This document shows positions 29,057 through 37,169 of a stretch of 64,000 bases of DNA, one piece after another (position 1 is the first letter of the stretch; the number at the start of each line of letters is the position of its first letter). The stretch is taken from NCBI GenBank assembly GCA_938035525.1, contig CALHOI010000038.1, positions 44,254 to 108,253 on the forward strand, in the 5' to 3' direction. The stretch comes from an uncultured Granulosicoccaceae bacterium. GTDB taxonomy: Bacteria > Pseudomonadota > Gammaproteobacteria > Granulosicoccales > Granulosicoccaceae. A program made the translations under genes and the position numbers. A model generated the notes under the pieces. It did not search any database and was not told the DNA's origin. It was given only the letters and a program-made list of their open reading frames with translations.

Positions 29057-30159
29057 AGACGCATTGGCATGACGACGTACTTGCTGTCGCTGGTTTGCTC
29101 AGGTGTTACCAACACACTGCTGTTCCCATCCTTGAGCACAATCCGGGCATTCTCAGTTTCAAGGGAGTTCAACACATCTAATAAGTAGGTGACGTTAAAT
29201 CCAATTTCGGCTGAATCCCCAGTGTATTCAACCTCAAGCTCGTCAATGGCTTCTTCCTGGTCAGGGTTGTTACTGGAAATGGTCAAAATGCCTGATTCCA
29301 GCGCTAATCGCACACCACGGTATTTCTCGTTGGATAGCACCGATGCTCGTGTTAATGACTGTTTTAGCGTCGCACAGTCGATCAATAACTCTTTGTTGCC
29401 GTCAATCGGGATAACGCGGTTGTAGTCGGGGAATCGACCATCGATCAGTTTCGTGGTTAGCCGCACATCACCCAAGTTGACCTGCAAGTGCTGTGGCGTA
29501 ACGCTTAAACGCACGCTTTCAGCAGCATCGGCAGTACCGAGTAATCGCTGCAACTCGTTAACGCTTTTACGCGGAATAATGGCCCTGACCGGGGATTCGG
29601 GATCAGCGTCGGTTTCGCATTGGGCATAGGCCAGCCGATGTCCATCTGTTGCGACACAAGATAAGCGACCCGATCCAATTTCCAGCAGCATGCCATTGAG
29701 ATAGAAGCGCACGTCCTGTTGAGCCATGGAAAAAGATGTGCTGCGAATGCAATGGTGCAATTGTTCTGCAGTGAGCGTGACTTGCTGAGCATCGACCAAT
29801 TCGTCGACTTTGGGGAATTCCGCTGCGGGCAGGGTGGCTAGCGTAAATCGGCTTCGTCCTGAATTGAATTTAACTTTGTCACCGGTCGAATCAAAATCGA
29901 CCCGAGCTGAGTCGGGCAGGTATTTACAAATATCCAAAAGCTTTCTGGCGGGCACTGTGACTTCACCATCGGCGTCGATATGTAAATCGGCTTTGGCTTG
30001 CATTTCTATCTCGGTATCGGTTGCTGTGATGGTGAGCGAGCCATCATCGGCATGCAGTAGCACATTGCCTAAAACCGGAGACGTTTGCCTGCGTTCAACT
30101 GCACCGAAAACATGTTGCAGTGGGGTGAGCAGAGATTCGCGTTGCGCACTGAATTTCAT
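29053..30159 (-). CDS. dnaN: DNA polymerase III beta sliding clamp
   Basis: DnaN is the dimeric ring that tethers DNA polymerase III and many repair proteins to DNA. The 368-residue protein has the three-fold repeated clamp architecture, with LLTPLQHVFGAVERRQTSPVLGNV at the start of domain I, FPDYNRVIP in domain III, and the C-terminal VTPEQTSDSKYVVMPMRL that forms the peptide-binding pocket. The start is next to oriC, and the stop overlaps recF by four bases. Confidence 0.99.
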   Translation of the reverse strand: MKFSAQRESLLTPLQHVFGAVERRQTSPVLGNVLLHADDGSLTITATDTEIEMQAKADLHIDADGEVTVPARKLLDICKYLPDSARVDFDSTGDKVKFNSGRSRFTLATLPAAEFPKVDELVDAQQVTLTAEQLHHCIRSTSFSMAQQDVRFYLNGMLLEIGSGRLSCVATDGHRLAYAQCETDADPESPVRAIIPRKSVNELQRLLGTADAAESVRLSVTPQHLQVNLGDVRLTTKLIDGRFPDYNRVIPIDGNKELLIDCATLKQSLTRASVLSNEKYRGVRLALESGILTISSNNPDQEEAIDELEVEYTGDSAEIGFNVTYLLDVLNSLETENARIVLKDGNSSVLVTPEQTSDSKYVVMPMRL

Positions 30160-30193
30160 AGGCTTTTAAAAAAAGGTTTTTTATATTTAAATT

Positions 30194-30211
30194 CTATTAT
30201 TACTATTACTA
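30194..30211 (-). promoter_or_regulatory. DnaA-trio element in the unwinding region
   Basis: Read on the minus strand, the bases are TAG TAA TAG TAA TAA TAG: six consecutive trios of the 3'-(G/A)AT-5' type shown to load DnaA on single strands in Bacillus. A DnaA box in the matching orientation (minus-strand TTATCAACA, 30234-30226) lies 14 bases upstream, and the AT-rich stretch follows. Function here is inferred from this layout. Confidence 0.7.
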
Positions 30212-30225
30212 CTGAATAACAAATC

Positions 30226-30234
30226 TGTTGATAA
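30226..30234 (-). promoter_or_regulatory. DnaA box, one mismatch
   Basis: Minus-strand TTATCAACA differs from the consensus TTATCCACA at one position. It adjoins the trio element and probably positions DnaA for duplex opening. Confidence 0.65.
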
Positions 30235-30324
30235 GTGCTTTTTAACTAATTAAATCAGTATGTTACGTTTTATATTCAGTCTGTATTAATATCCATGAGA
30301 TGCACTTGTAAGCTGTGCATGGAA

Positions 30325-30333
30325 TGTGGATAA
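30325..30333 (-). promoter_or_regulatory. DnaA box, consensus
   Basis: TGTGGATAA on the plus strand is the complement of the perfect consensus TTATCCACA. It lies in the central part of oriC. Confidence 0.9.
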
Positions 30334-30371
30334 CTTCATTTATCAAAATTCTCGTTACTGTTGTACAGCAC

Positions 30372-30380
30372 TTATCCACA
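30372..30380 (+). promoter_or_regulatory. DnaA box, consensus
   Basis: TTATCCACA is a perfect match on the plus strand, in opposite orientation to the box 47 bases away, giving an inverted pair. Confidence 0.9.
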
Positions 30381-30512
30381 TGCTGTCAGCATTTTATTAA
30401 GTGCCCCTATTAAACAATTGTGATCGTGTATTCGACACATTGTCAGTGGTTATTTTCTCCCGCTACAAACCAGATGTTGTTCACACACTGGTTGCTCATC
30501 ATGGTGTGTTCA

Positions 30513-31892
30513 TTAGGCGGTCAGAATTCTCATCAGGTTAGCGTAATCTTCCTTGATGCCAGAATCGGATTCTCGCAATTCTTTTACTTTTTTGCAGGCG
30601 TGCATAACCGTGGTGTGGTCGCGTCCGCCGAAGGCCTGACCAATCTCAGGCAAGCTCTTACTGGTGAGTTCTTTAGACAAACTCATGGCCACTTGCCGTG
30701 GTCTGGCAATGGACCGAGACCGGGTTTTGGCAGACAGGTCGGCTAATCGAATCTTATAGTACTCGGCAACGGTTTTCTGAATATTCTCAATGGTGACCAG
30801 CTTCGCCTGCACGGCCAACAGATCGGCCAGTGTGTCTTTTGCCAGTTCAATCGAAATAGGCTCGCCTGTGAGTCGGGCCGATGCGATAAGCCGCTTCAGT
30901 GCGCCTTCCAACTCTCGCACATTAGAGCGTATTTTTTTAGCAATGAAAAAACTGACCTCCGACGGTATTTCAAAGCCGTCCTGTTCAGCCTTGCTATGCA
31001 GAATGGCAACCCGCATTTCAAGCTCTGGAGGCTCGACTGCAACAGTCAGTCCCCAGCCAAATCGGGTCTTAAGTCGATCAGCTAAACCATTGACTTCCTT
31101 GGGGTATCTGTCGCAAGTCAGGACAATCTGCTGGCCACCTTCAAACAGCGCGTTGAAGTTGTGGAAAAACTCCTCTTGTGTTTGCTCCTTGCCGGCGAAA
31201 AACTGAATATCGTCAATAAGCAACGCGTCCAGATTGCGATAAAACTGCTTGAACTGATTCATTTTGCTGTGTTGTAGCGATTGCACCATCTCAGCAACAT
31301 AGCGTTCCGAGTTAATGAACAACACGCGCGCATCAGGTTTGTTTTTCAGTATTTGATGACCAATAGACTGCATCAGGTGTGTTTTGCCCAGTCCTGATGC
31401 GCCATAAATAAGAAATGGGTTGTAAGCACCACCGGGGTCGTTACCTATCTGCATGGCAGTGGCGCGGCCCAGCTGATTCGACTTGCCTTCTATCAGCGAA
31501 TCAAAAGTGAATATCGGGTTCAGGCCAGTTGGGCGCTTTGGCGCAGGTTTACCACTGACCACTTCAGAGTGAGCCGGTGCGGTGTTCTGGTTTATCGGCT
31601 CAGGGTTGGCTTGCGTGTTGCCGCGTGGCATGACTGGCACACTGCCGGTGCCGATCACCAGGTCGACCGTGATCACGTTGGTGGTGTCCAGTGATTTCGC
31701 AATTTCCTGTATGCGAGGGAAGAAATTACTCTTCACCATGTCCAGGACAAAACGATTAGGTGCCATGATTTTCAGGCTCGAATTAATCTCGTACGCCTGC
31801 AATGGCCGAATCCAGGTGTTCAGCTGTTGTTCGGAGAGTTCAGTTTCTAAACGGGACAGGCAACGGTCCCACAACGATGCAGACAACGACAT
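30513..31892 (-). CDS. dnaA: Chromosomal replication initiator DnaA
   Basis: DnaA binds oriC, opens the duplex and recruits the DnaB helicase. Domain I covers residues 1-85 (LWDRCLSRLETELSEQQLNTWIRPL), domain II is a Pro/Asn/Ala-rich linker to about 125, domain III is the AAA+ module with Walker A GASGLGKT (167-171 region) and Walker B LLIDDIQFFAGKE, and domain IV contains the DNA-binding helix-turn-helix signature GGRDHTTVMHACKKV. The 459-residue length is typical. It is the first gene of the minus-strand series and diverges from rpmH across a 350-base region. Confidence 0.99.
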   Translation of the reverse strand: MSLSASLWDRCLSRLETELSEQQLNTWIRPLQAYEINSSLKIMAPNRFVLDMVKSNFFPRIQEIAKSLDTTNVITVDLVIGTGSVPVMPRGNTQANPEPINQNTAPAHSEVVSGKPAPKRPTGLNPIFTFDSLIEGKSNQLGRATAMQIGNDPGGAYNPFLIYGASGLGKTHLMQSIGHQILKNKPDARVLFINSERYVAEMVQSLQHSKMNQFKQFYRNLDALLIDDIQFFAGKEQTQEEFFHNFNALFEGGQQIVLTCDRYPKEVNGLADRLKTRFGWGLTVAVEPPELEMRVAILHSKAEQDGFEIPSEVSFFIAKKIRSNVRELEGALKRLIASARLTGEPISIELAKDTLADLLAVQAKLVTIENIQKTVAEYYKIRLADLSAKTRSRSIARPRQVAMSLSKELTSKSLPEIGQAFGGRDHTTVMHACKKVKELRESDSGIKEDYANLMRILTA

Positions 31893-32242
31893 AACTCCAA
31901 ATAAGAAATAAAAAAACTACAACAGACTTAACTAACAAGAACTGGCCGACTAACCGAAGTTGGTCAAAGTGTTCGCACTTAGAAAGAGCGACGCGGCAGG
32001 TTGGCTTTTCGCTGCCGGGTGAGCACTTTAAGCTATCCGGCGAGGCGATTTCAATCACATATTTTTATTTGTTTCATTCGGCGACAATGACTGCATTAGA
32101 GTGCAGATCAGACTACCCGTGCTCAGAGCAATGTTATTTGCCCAATCATCATGGATAATCATTGACCATCGGTGCTCAAACCCCTAAACTTGGCGGTTCC
32201 CTGCAGTGAAAGCGGCAATTGGGCCGTTAACGGATAAGCACC
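31893..32242. promoter_or_regulatory. Divergent dnaA/rpmH regulatory region (350 bases)
   Basis: No gene is visible. On the dnaA side there are two hairpins that would fall in the dnaA leader: AAGTG/CACTT with a four-base loop (31967-31980) and CGGCAG/CTGCCG with a twelve-base loop (31994-32017). Near rpmH a palindrome CCGTTAACGG lies at 32224-32233. I find no perfect DnaA box here and cannot place the promoters with confidence. Confidence 0.5.
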
Positions 32243-32377
32243 ATGAAAAGAACATATCAACCCAGCCGCATCAAGCGCGCCCGAGCTCACGGTTTCAGAG
32301 CCAGAAAAGCCACCAGAGGCGGAAGAGCGATTCTTGCTGCTCGTCGTCGCAAGGGCAGAGCTCGCCTCAGCGCATAA
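32243..32377 (+). CDS. rpmH: Ribosomal protein bL34
   Basis: A 44-residue, highly basic protein, [20 protein letters not shown] at its start and GRARLSA at its end, is the canonical bL34 of the large ribosomal subunit. The ORF is short, starts with ATG at 32243 and stops with TAA. It heads the conserved rpmH-rnpA-yidD-yidC-mnmE series and is divergent from dnaA. Confidence 0.99.
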   Translation: MKRTYQPSRIKRARAHGFRARKATRGGRAILAARRRKGRARLSA

Positions 32378-32542
32378 TTGGTTTCACGGGTTTAGTCATT
32401 TAATCCTTTGGGTCCAATTTGTCGGCGGGTCGACGTTGCTGTGTCAGCTAACTCAACTATTCCGCCAGCCATGAAATTCACCGTAAGGGCGTGAGCACCC
32501 ATTTACCAATCATTGCCAAGCACCCGGGTAGGGCACATCGCC

Positions 32543-32935
32543 ATGGATGCACATTTTCCGCGTCACGCTCGGCTGTTGGACGGAACTGGCTACGGCCAGG
32601 TTTTCAAAAAAAATAAGCGATTAACCAATGCTTACTGGATTGTCCTTATTCACCGGGGGCAATCAGTCAATGGCGAAAAATCAAATGCCAGGCTGGGGTT
32701 GGCTATTGCCAAAAAACGGGCGAAGCGGGCTGTTGATCGAAATCGAATCAAGCGCATTGCCAGAGAATCCTTCCGGCACCAACGACATTTGCTCCTGGGC
32801 TGCGACTGTGTTGTGATGAATAAAGATCGAGCGGCTACGGCCAGTAGTATTGAATTGCGGCAATCACTCGATAAGTTATGGAGTGAATGGGCCAATCTGG
32901 AAAAACCTGGACGTAACAGGCCAGGGCAAAAATAG
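32543..32935 (+). CDS. rnpA: Ribonuclease P protein component
   Basis: RnpA is the protein cofactor of RNase P, which matures the 5' ends of tRNAs. The N-terminal FPRHARLLDGTGYGQVF and the RNR motif region KKRAKRAVDRNRIKRIARESFR (in parts) are diagnostic, with many basic residues for RNA contact. I chose the ATG at 32543, 130 residues, which puts FPRHARLL four residues from the start as is usual; an in-frame TTG at 32513 would add ten residues. It lies 165 bases after rpmH and 15 bases before yidD. Confidence 0.95.
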   Translation: MDAHFPRHARLLDGTGYGQVFKKNKRLTNAYWIVLIHRGQSVNGEKSNARLGLAIAKKRAKRAVDRNRIKRIARESFRHQRHLLLGCDCVVMNKDRAATASSIELRQSLDKLWSEWANLEKPGRNRPGQK

Positions 32936-32950
32936 CGTTCGGTGGTTTGT

Positions 32951-33211
32951 ATGGTGCAATTAATCAAGTTCTACCGGCGATGGCTGAGTCCGCTCATGCC
33001 ACCACGCTGTCGATTTTACCCAACCTGTTCCGAGTACGCCTTAAATGCAATCCATTCGCACGGTACGCTCAAAGGATCATTGTTAGCCACAAAACGCCTG
33101 TGCCGCTGCCACCCATTGTCCGCGGGCGGGTATGATCCAGTACCAGAGACAATAAACCACGCCTGCGGTGAAACACCCAGCGCCAACGCCACAGGTAACC
33201 AAAAGAGTTAA
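32951..33211 (+). CDS. yidD: Membrane protein insertion efficiency factor YidD
   Basis: A small basic, amphipathic protein (86 residues from ATG 32951) that assists YidC-dependent insertion at the inner membrane. The signature [24 protein letters not shown], read in parts, contains the three conserved Cys positions, and [12 protein letters not shown] follows. An in-frame GTG at 32942 is possible but leaves the conserved core unchanged. The gene starts 15 bases after rnpA and its stop is two bases before yidC, consistent with one transcript. Confidence 0.95.
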   Translation: MVQLIKFYRRWLSPLMPPRCRFYPTCSEYALNAIHSHGTLKGSLLATKRLCRCHPLSAGGYDPVPETINHACGETPSANATGNQKS

Positions 33212-33213
33212 CG

Positions 33214-34911
33214 ATGGATAACCAACGATTGCTGCTGTACATGGCATTTGGCTTTGTCAGCCTGCTTCTGTATCAAACCTGGATGCGCGATTACCACCTG
33301 CCACCGCCGGGCCAGGCACCTACGGGAACAACGGTTGAACAAACAGCCGGTGCTAATGGTGTGGCACCAGATGGCCCAACGGGTGTTGATTTACCTCAAG
33401 GGGTAGCCTCAGGTGATGGTAGTCAGGCTATAGCGCCTGTTATTGCAGACAAAACGATCTCTGCGCCATCGGTAAAAGTCAAAACCGATGTCATGGATAT
33501 CGAAATCAGCACAACCGGTGCCACCATTACGTCAGTGTTGTTGAACGACTATCCGGTATCCATCGAACAACCCGATGTTCCGTTTACATTGGTGAGTAAT
33601 ACACCAGAGCGTTTTCTTGTGGCGCAATCCGGTTTATTTAATGCCGATGGCGGGGCTGCACCTGTACCAACGCATGAAGCGGTGATGAGCGTCGAATCCG
33701 ATAGCTACGAGTTGGGTGATGCCGAGTCTGTATCGATACCGTTTGTGTGGCAATCCGATGACGGCAAAACGGTTACCAAGACCCTGACGTTTAAAAAGGG
33801 TAGCTACGAGGTGGGTGTTGACTACGTTATTGATAATGCATCCGACGCCCCATGGGCAATCAGCCAGTATCGTCAGCTTAAAAGAAAGCCGGGTACTAAA
33901 GACGAAAAACAACAGTTCGTTAACACCTATATTGGTGCGGTTGTTAGCAACGACGAAGATCGCTACAACAAAGTGTCGTTTGGCGACATGGAAGACGAGC
34001 GATTAAACACGTCGGTGACTAACGGCTGGATTGCCATGATTCAGCATTACTTTGCCACCGCCTGGGTGCCAACCCCAGACGAGGTCAATACCGCTTACAC
34101 GCGATACCTGCCTTCCGAGAATCGTTACCTGATTGGAATGATCTCTTCGGCGAAAACCATCGCGCCGGGCACGCAGGGAACGTTTAGTACGACGGCGTTT
34201 ATTGGTCCAAAAATTCAGGACAAGTTAAAAGAGGTTGCGCCGAATTTAGAGCTGACCGTTGACTACGGCTGGTTGACCATCATTGCGCAGCCATTGTTCT
34301 GGTTGTTAAAAACCATTCATGGGTTTGTGGGCAACTGGGGTTGGGCCATTATTTTTTCTACCTGTGTTATCAAAGCGCTGTTTTATAAGTTGTCCGAATC
34401 AAGCTATCGCTCGATGGCGAAAATGAAAAAGCTTCAACCCAAGCTTGCGGCCTTAAAAGAGCGCCATGGTGATGACCGCGCGGCAATGGGTCAGGCAACA
34501 ATGGAACTGTATAAAAAGGAAAAGGCCAACCCGCTGGGTGGGTGTTTACCTATGTTGATTCAAATGCCGGTGTTTATTGCTTTGTATTGGACGCTGCTCG
34601 AGAGTGTTGAATTACGACAAGCTCCGTGGATGTTCCACATTAAGGATTTGTCTATTCGCGATCCGTATTTCATCCTGCCGGTGCTGATGGCGGTCAGTAT
34701 GTACATTCAGCAAAAACTGAATCCGGCTCCGGTTGATCCGATTCAGGCCAAAGTGTTTCAGTTTTTGCCTTTGATATTCGGTGTGTTTTTTGCCATGTTC
34801 CCGGCAGGGCTTGTGCTGTATTGGGTTGTCAACAACATACTGACTATTTTGCAGCAGTATTACATCACCAAGAAAGTCCTCGGTGATGATTTTGGTAAGA
34901 GCATGGCCTGA
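33214..34911 (+). CDS. yidC: Membrane protein insertase YidC
   Basis: YidC inserts and folds inner-membrane proteins, alone or with SecYEG. The 565-residue protein has the gram-negative architecture: a first transmembrane helix (LLLYMAFGFVSLLLYQTWM), a large periplasmic domain (about residues 30-350, here with an Ala/Gly/Pro/Thr-rich linker to residue 90), and the five-helix core with NWGWAIIFSTCVIKALFY carrying the hydrophilic-groove Arg-equivalent region, LGGCLPMLIQMPVFIALYW and the C-terminal FPAGLVLYWVVNNIL. It lies between yidD and mnmE as in most gammaproteobacteria. ATP synthase subunit c, encoded in this window, is a classical YidC substrate. Confidence 0.98.
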   Translation: MDNQRLLLYMAFGFVSLLLYQTWMRDYHLPPPGQAPTGTTVEQTAGANGVAPDGPTGVDLPQGVASGDGSQAIAPVIADKTISAPSVKVKTDVMDIEISTTGATITSVLLNDYPVSIEQPDVPFTLVSNTPERFLVAQSGLFNADGGAAPVPTHEAVMSVESDSYELGDAESVSIPFVWQSDDGKTVTKTLTFKKGSYEVGVDYVIDNASDAPWAISQYRQLKRKPGTKDEKQQFVNTYIGAVVSNDEDRYNKVSFGDMEDERLNTSVTNGWIAMIQHYFATAWVPTPDEVNTAYTRYLPSENRYLIGMISSAKTIAPGTQGTFSTTAFIGPKIQDKLKEVAPNLELTVDYGWLTIIAQPLFWLLKTIHGFVGNWGWAIIFSTCVIKALFYKLSESSYRSMAKMKKLQPKLAALKERHGDDRAAMGQATMELYKKEKANPLGGCLPMLIQMPVFIALYWTLLESVELRQAPWMFHIKDLSIRDPYFILPVLMAVSMYIQQKLNPAPVDPIQAKVFQFLPLIFGVFFAMFPAGLVLYWVVNNILTILQQYYITKKVLGDDFGKSMA

Positions 34912-34934
34912 CGCGTGCGTCAGGTTTTAAGGCC

Positions 34935-36335
34935 ATTACTACTGACACAATAGCAGCCATTGCTTCTGGTGCCGGCAAAGCCGGCATCGGAGTTATACGT
35001 GTTAGTGGTCCTTTGGCCACCGAAATTGCAGCAACACTAACGGGTCAATCACTCGATACCCGTCACGCGCACTACTTACCTTTTTTAGATCAACAACAAC
35101 AGGCGCTTGATGTTGGTATCGCACTGCTGTTTAAGGCCCCAAACTCGTACACTGGAGAAGACGTGCTAGAGCTGCAGGGCCATGGTGGTGCTGTGGTGCT
35201 CGATATGGTGCTGTCGCGCGTGCTTGAATGTGGTGCGCGTATGGCTCGGCCAGGCGAATTCACCGAGCGGGCTTTTTTAAACGACAAGTTAGATCTAGCC
35301 CAGGCGGAAGCGGTCAGCGATTTAATAGAAAGCAGTTCAAACTCGGCGGCCCTTGCAGCCGTGAGGTCTATGAGCGGAGAGTTCTCACGCAGTATTGCAA
35401 ACGTGCAGTTAGAGCTAACAGCATTGCGTGCCTGGCTTGAGGCCGCGCTGGATTTTAGTGAAGAGGAAATCGATTTTCTGGCCGACCCGCAATTAAAGAA
35501 GCGGGCAGAGTCGATTGTCCAGCAGTTTGAATCCTTAATTGCTCGCGCACATCAGGGGCAACGTTTGCGCGAGGGACTCACCGTTGTTATTGCTGGTGTG
35601 ACCAATGTCGGCAAATCCAGTTTGCTAAATGCGCTAAGCGGTGAAGACAGCGCGATAGTAACCGACATCGAAGGCACTACTCGCGATGTGTTGCACGAAC
35701 AAATAACGCTTGATGGCGTACCCATTCATATAATTGATACCGCCGGTTTGCGTGAAACACAAGACGTGGTTGAGCGTGAAGGTATAAGCCGTGCGCGACG
35801 TGCGATTGATTCAGCCGATCATGTGTTGGTGTTGGTTGATGCAGAGCGTTTAACGTTACCCAGTTTGTCTCTGCCAGAAAATTTATCAGCCACGCTGGTG
35901 GTTAATAAAGTTGATTTGGTGCAAACGCATCCTAATGCCGTAAATGCTTTACCGGTTGATCTGCAACAACAACTGTTGAATCAAGCGTCATCTCAGTTAG
36001 CTCAATTTAAGCAGTTAAAAAAAGAAGATGTCATTAGTGTTTCTGTCAAAACAGGGCAGGGCATGAGTGATCTACGTCAGCATTTGTTGTCTTTGGTGGG
36101 CCACGATGCACAGCTTGAGGGTGCATTCATTGCGCGAAGACGTCATCTGGATGCGTTGAACAGTGCTCGTTTAGCCAGCACCGCAGCACTTGAACGCTTG
36201 CACAGCTCAGACATGCCAGAGCTTGCCGCAGAAGAACTTCGTCAGGCGCAGTTGGCATTGGATTCGGTGACCGGTCGATTTGACAGCGAAGATTTACTGG
36301 GTGAGATTTTTGGTTCGTTTTGCATTGGCAAATGA
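34935..36335 (+). CDS. mnmE: tRNA modification GTPase MnmE, probable AUU start
   Basis: MnmE with MnmG installs the (carboxymethyl)aminomethyl group on wobble U34 of certain tRNAs. Folate-binding N-domain: TDTIAAIASGAGKAGIGVIRVSG (in parts) and GEDVLELQGHGG. G-domain motifs: GVTNVGKSSLLNAL, DTAGLRE and NKVD. It ends in the essential CIGK. The conserved N-terminus begins upstream of the first canonical start in frame (TTG 35013). Between the last upstream in-frame stop (34896) and that TTG there is no ATG, GTG or TTG. ATT at 34935 gives (M)TTDTIAA, aligned with MSDNDTIVA of E. coli, with CAGG ten bases upstream. I infer AUU initiation. A sequencing error is the alternative. The gene starts 24 bases after yidC. 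Confidence 0.9.
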   Translation: MTTDTIAAIASGAGKAGIGVIRVSGPLATEIAATLTGQSLDTRHAHYLPFLDQQQQALDVGIALLFKAPNSYTGEDVLELQGHGGAVVLDMVLSRVLECGARMARPGEFTERAFLNDKLDLAQAEAVSDLIESSSNSAALAAVRSMSGEFSRSIANVQLELTALRAWLEAALDFSEEEIDFLADPQLKKRAESIVQQFESLIARAHQGQRLREGLTVVIAGVTNVGKSSLLNALSGEDSAIVTDIEGTTRDVLHEQITLDGVPIHIIDTAGLRETQDVVEREGISRARRAIDSADHVLVLVDAERLTLPSLSLPENLSATLVVNKVDLVQTHPNAVNALPVDLQQQLLNQASSQLAQFKQLKKEDVISVSVKTGQGMSDLRQHLLSLVGHDAQLEGAFIARRRHLDALNSARLASTAALERLHSSDMPELAAEELRQAQLALDSVTGRFDSEDLLGEIFGSFCIGK

Positions 36336-36402
36336 TCGCACTCAGTGATAGCTGCAAACAATATACATTGCGAAAAAATCTGGAAGGGTTGCTAACCACC
36401 AA

Positions 36403-36894
36403 ATGAATATGCCTGTTTATAAAATAGCCGATATAGGCAGTGGCTCCTTGCATGTTATGCCAAAGCCTGGTTCAGGTACTGCGCTGGACGATGAGATGGC
36501 AAAGCTTAAATCAATTGGAATGGACCGAGTGGTGTCCTTGCTTGAAGCCCAAGAGGCATCCAAGCTTGGGCTTGATCAAGAACAAGCTTTGGTTGTTAAA
36601 CACAACATGGAGTTTGTATCCTTCCCGATAACCGACATGGCTTTGCCCGATTCTGTTCAAGGGTTCTTGGGTTTCACGAAGCAACTCTACGATGATTGTT
36701 ATTCCGGATTAAACACTGTGGTCCACTGCCGTGCAGGAATAGGCAGATCGGGAATGGTTGCGGCTGGTGTTTTGATGCACGATGGTTTTGAGCCATTGGA
36801 TGCGCTGGAGCTTATATCAACTAAACGAACGGTGCGTGTTCCCGATACTCAGGAGCAAATTGATTGGGTGGTAAAGTACTTTAGCAGTTTGTAG
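36403..36894 (+). CDS. Dual-specificity/tyrosine phosphatase-like protein
   Basis: A 163-residue Cys-based phosphatase with the P-loop VHCRAGIGRSG: nucleophile Cys109 and Arg115 in the C-x5-R signature. The likely general acid is Asp78 in FPITDMALPD. The pattern VVSLLEAQEA near residue 45 and the length resemble the bacterial CDKN3-like branch of dual-specificity phosphatases. No signal peptide or membrane segment, so it is cytoplasmic. It lies 67 bases downstream of mnmE on the same strand; no kinase is nearby except the atypical UbiB, and the substrate is unknown. ATG at 36403 is preceded by a GGAAGG-like ribosome-binding site too far upstream; the Met at codon 3 is an alternative start. 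Confidence 0.88.
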   Translation: MNMPVYKIADIGSGSLHVMPKPGSGTALDDEMAKLKSIGMDRVVSLLEAQEASKLGLDQEQALVVKHNMEFVSFPITDMALPDSVQGFLGFTKQLYDDCYSGLNTVVHCRAGIGRSGMVAAGVLMHDGFEPLDALELISTKRTVRVPDTQEQIDWVVKYFSSL

Positions 36895-37169
36895 ATTGCC
36901 GCGCAGCTATAAGCTGTAGTCTCGCACCCTATACGAAAGTCTCAAATCAGATGAGTTATTTGTTGCGACATGTTCGCTCTGCCCATTTACGCTATCTGCT
37001 AAAACGGGAAAATTGTCTGTTGCCAGTCTTTTACCTTGTTTTGCGAAGAATACTGTAACGTAGGTAGTGTGCTCACTTGCTTTGGTGCAAGTGTTGTTAC
37101 TCGAAAAATTAGTTAATACTACTTAGGTTTTGCCGGTAGTGTAGGGCTTGGAAAAATCGAGAAGGATAT

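Larger units (their letters stand above)
30160..30512. other. oriC: Replication origin oriC (dnaA-dnaN intergenic region)
   Basis: The 353-base region between dnaN and dnaA contains no gene and has the features of an origin: perfect DnaA boxes at 30325-30333 and 30372-30380, a one-mismatch box at 30226-30234, six TAR trinucleotides at 30194-30211, and an A+T-rich tract at about 30168-30222 next to dnaN. Location between dnaA and dnaN, parS sites about 1.6-1.8 kb away and the surrounding gene set all support the call. No comparable box cluster lies upstream of mnmG, the other common location. Confidence 0.88.

Noticed and set aside
37074..37093. Hairpin CACTTGC/GCAAGTG upstream of the repeat gene, considered as a terminator or riboswitch.
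   Set aside because: No T-run and no recognised riboswitch core; left as an unassigned small stem.
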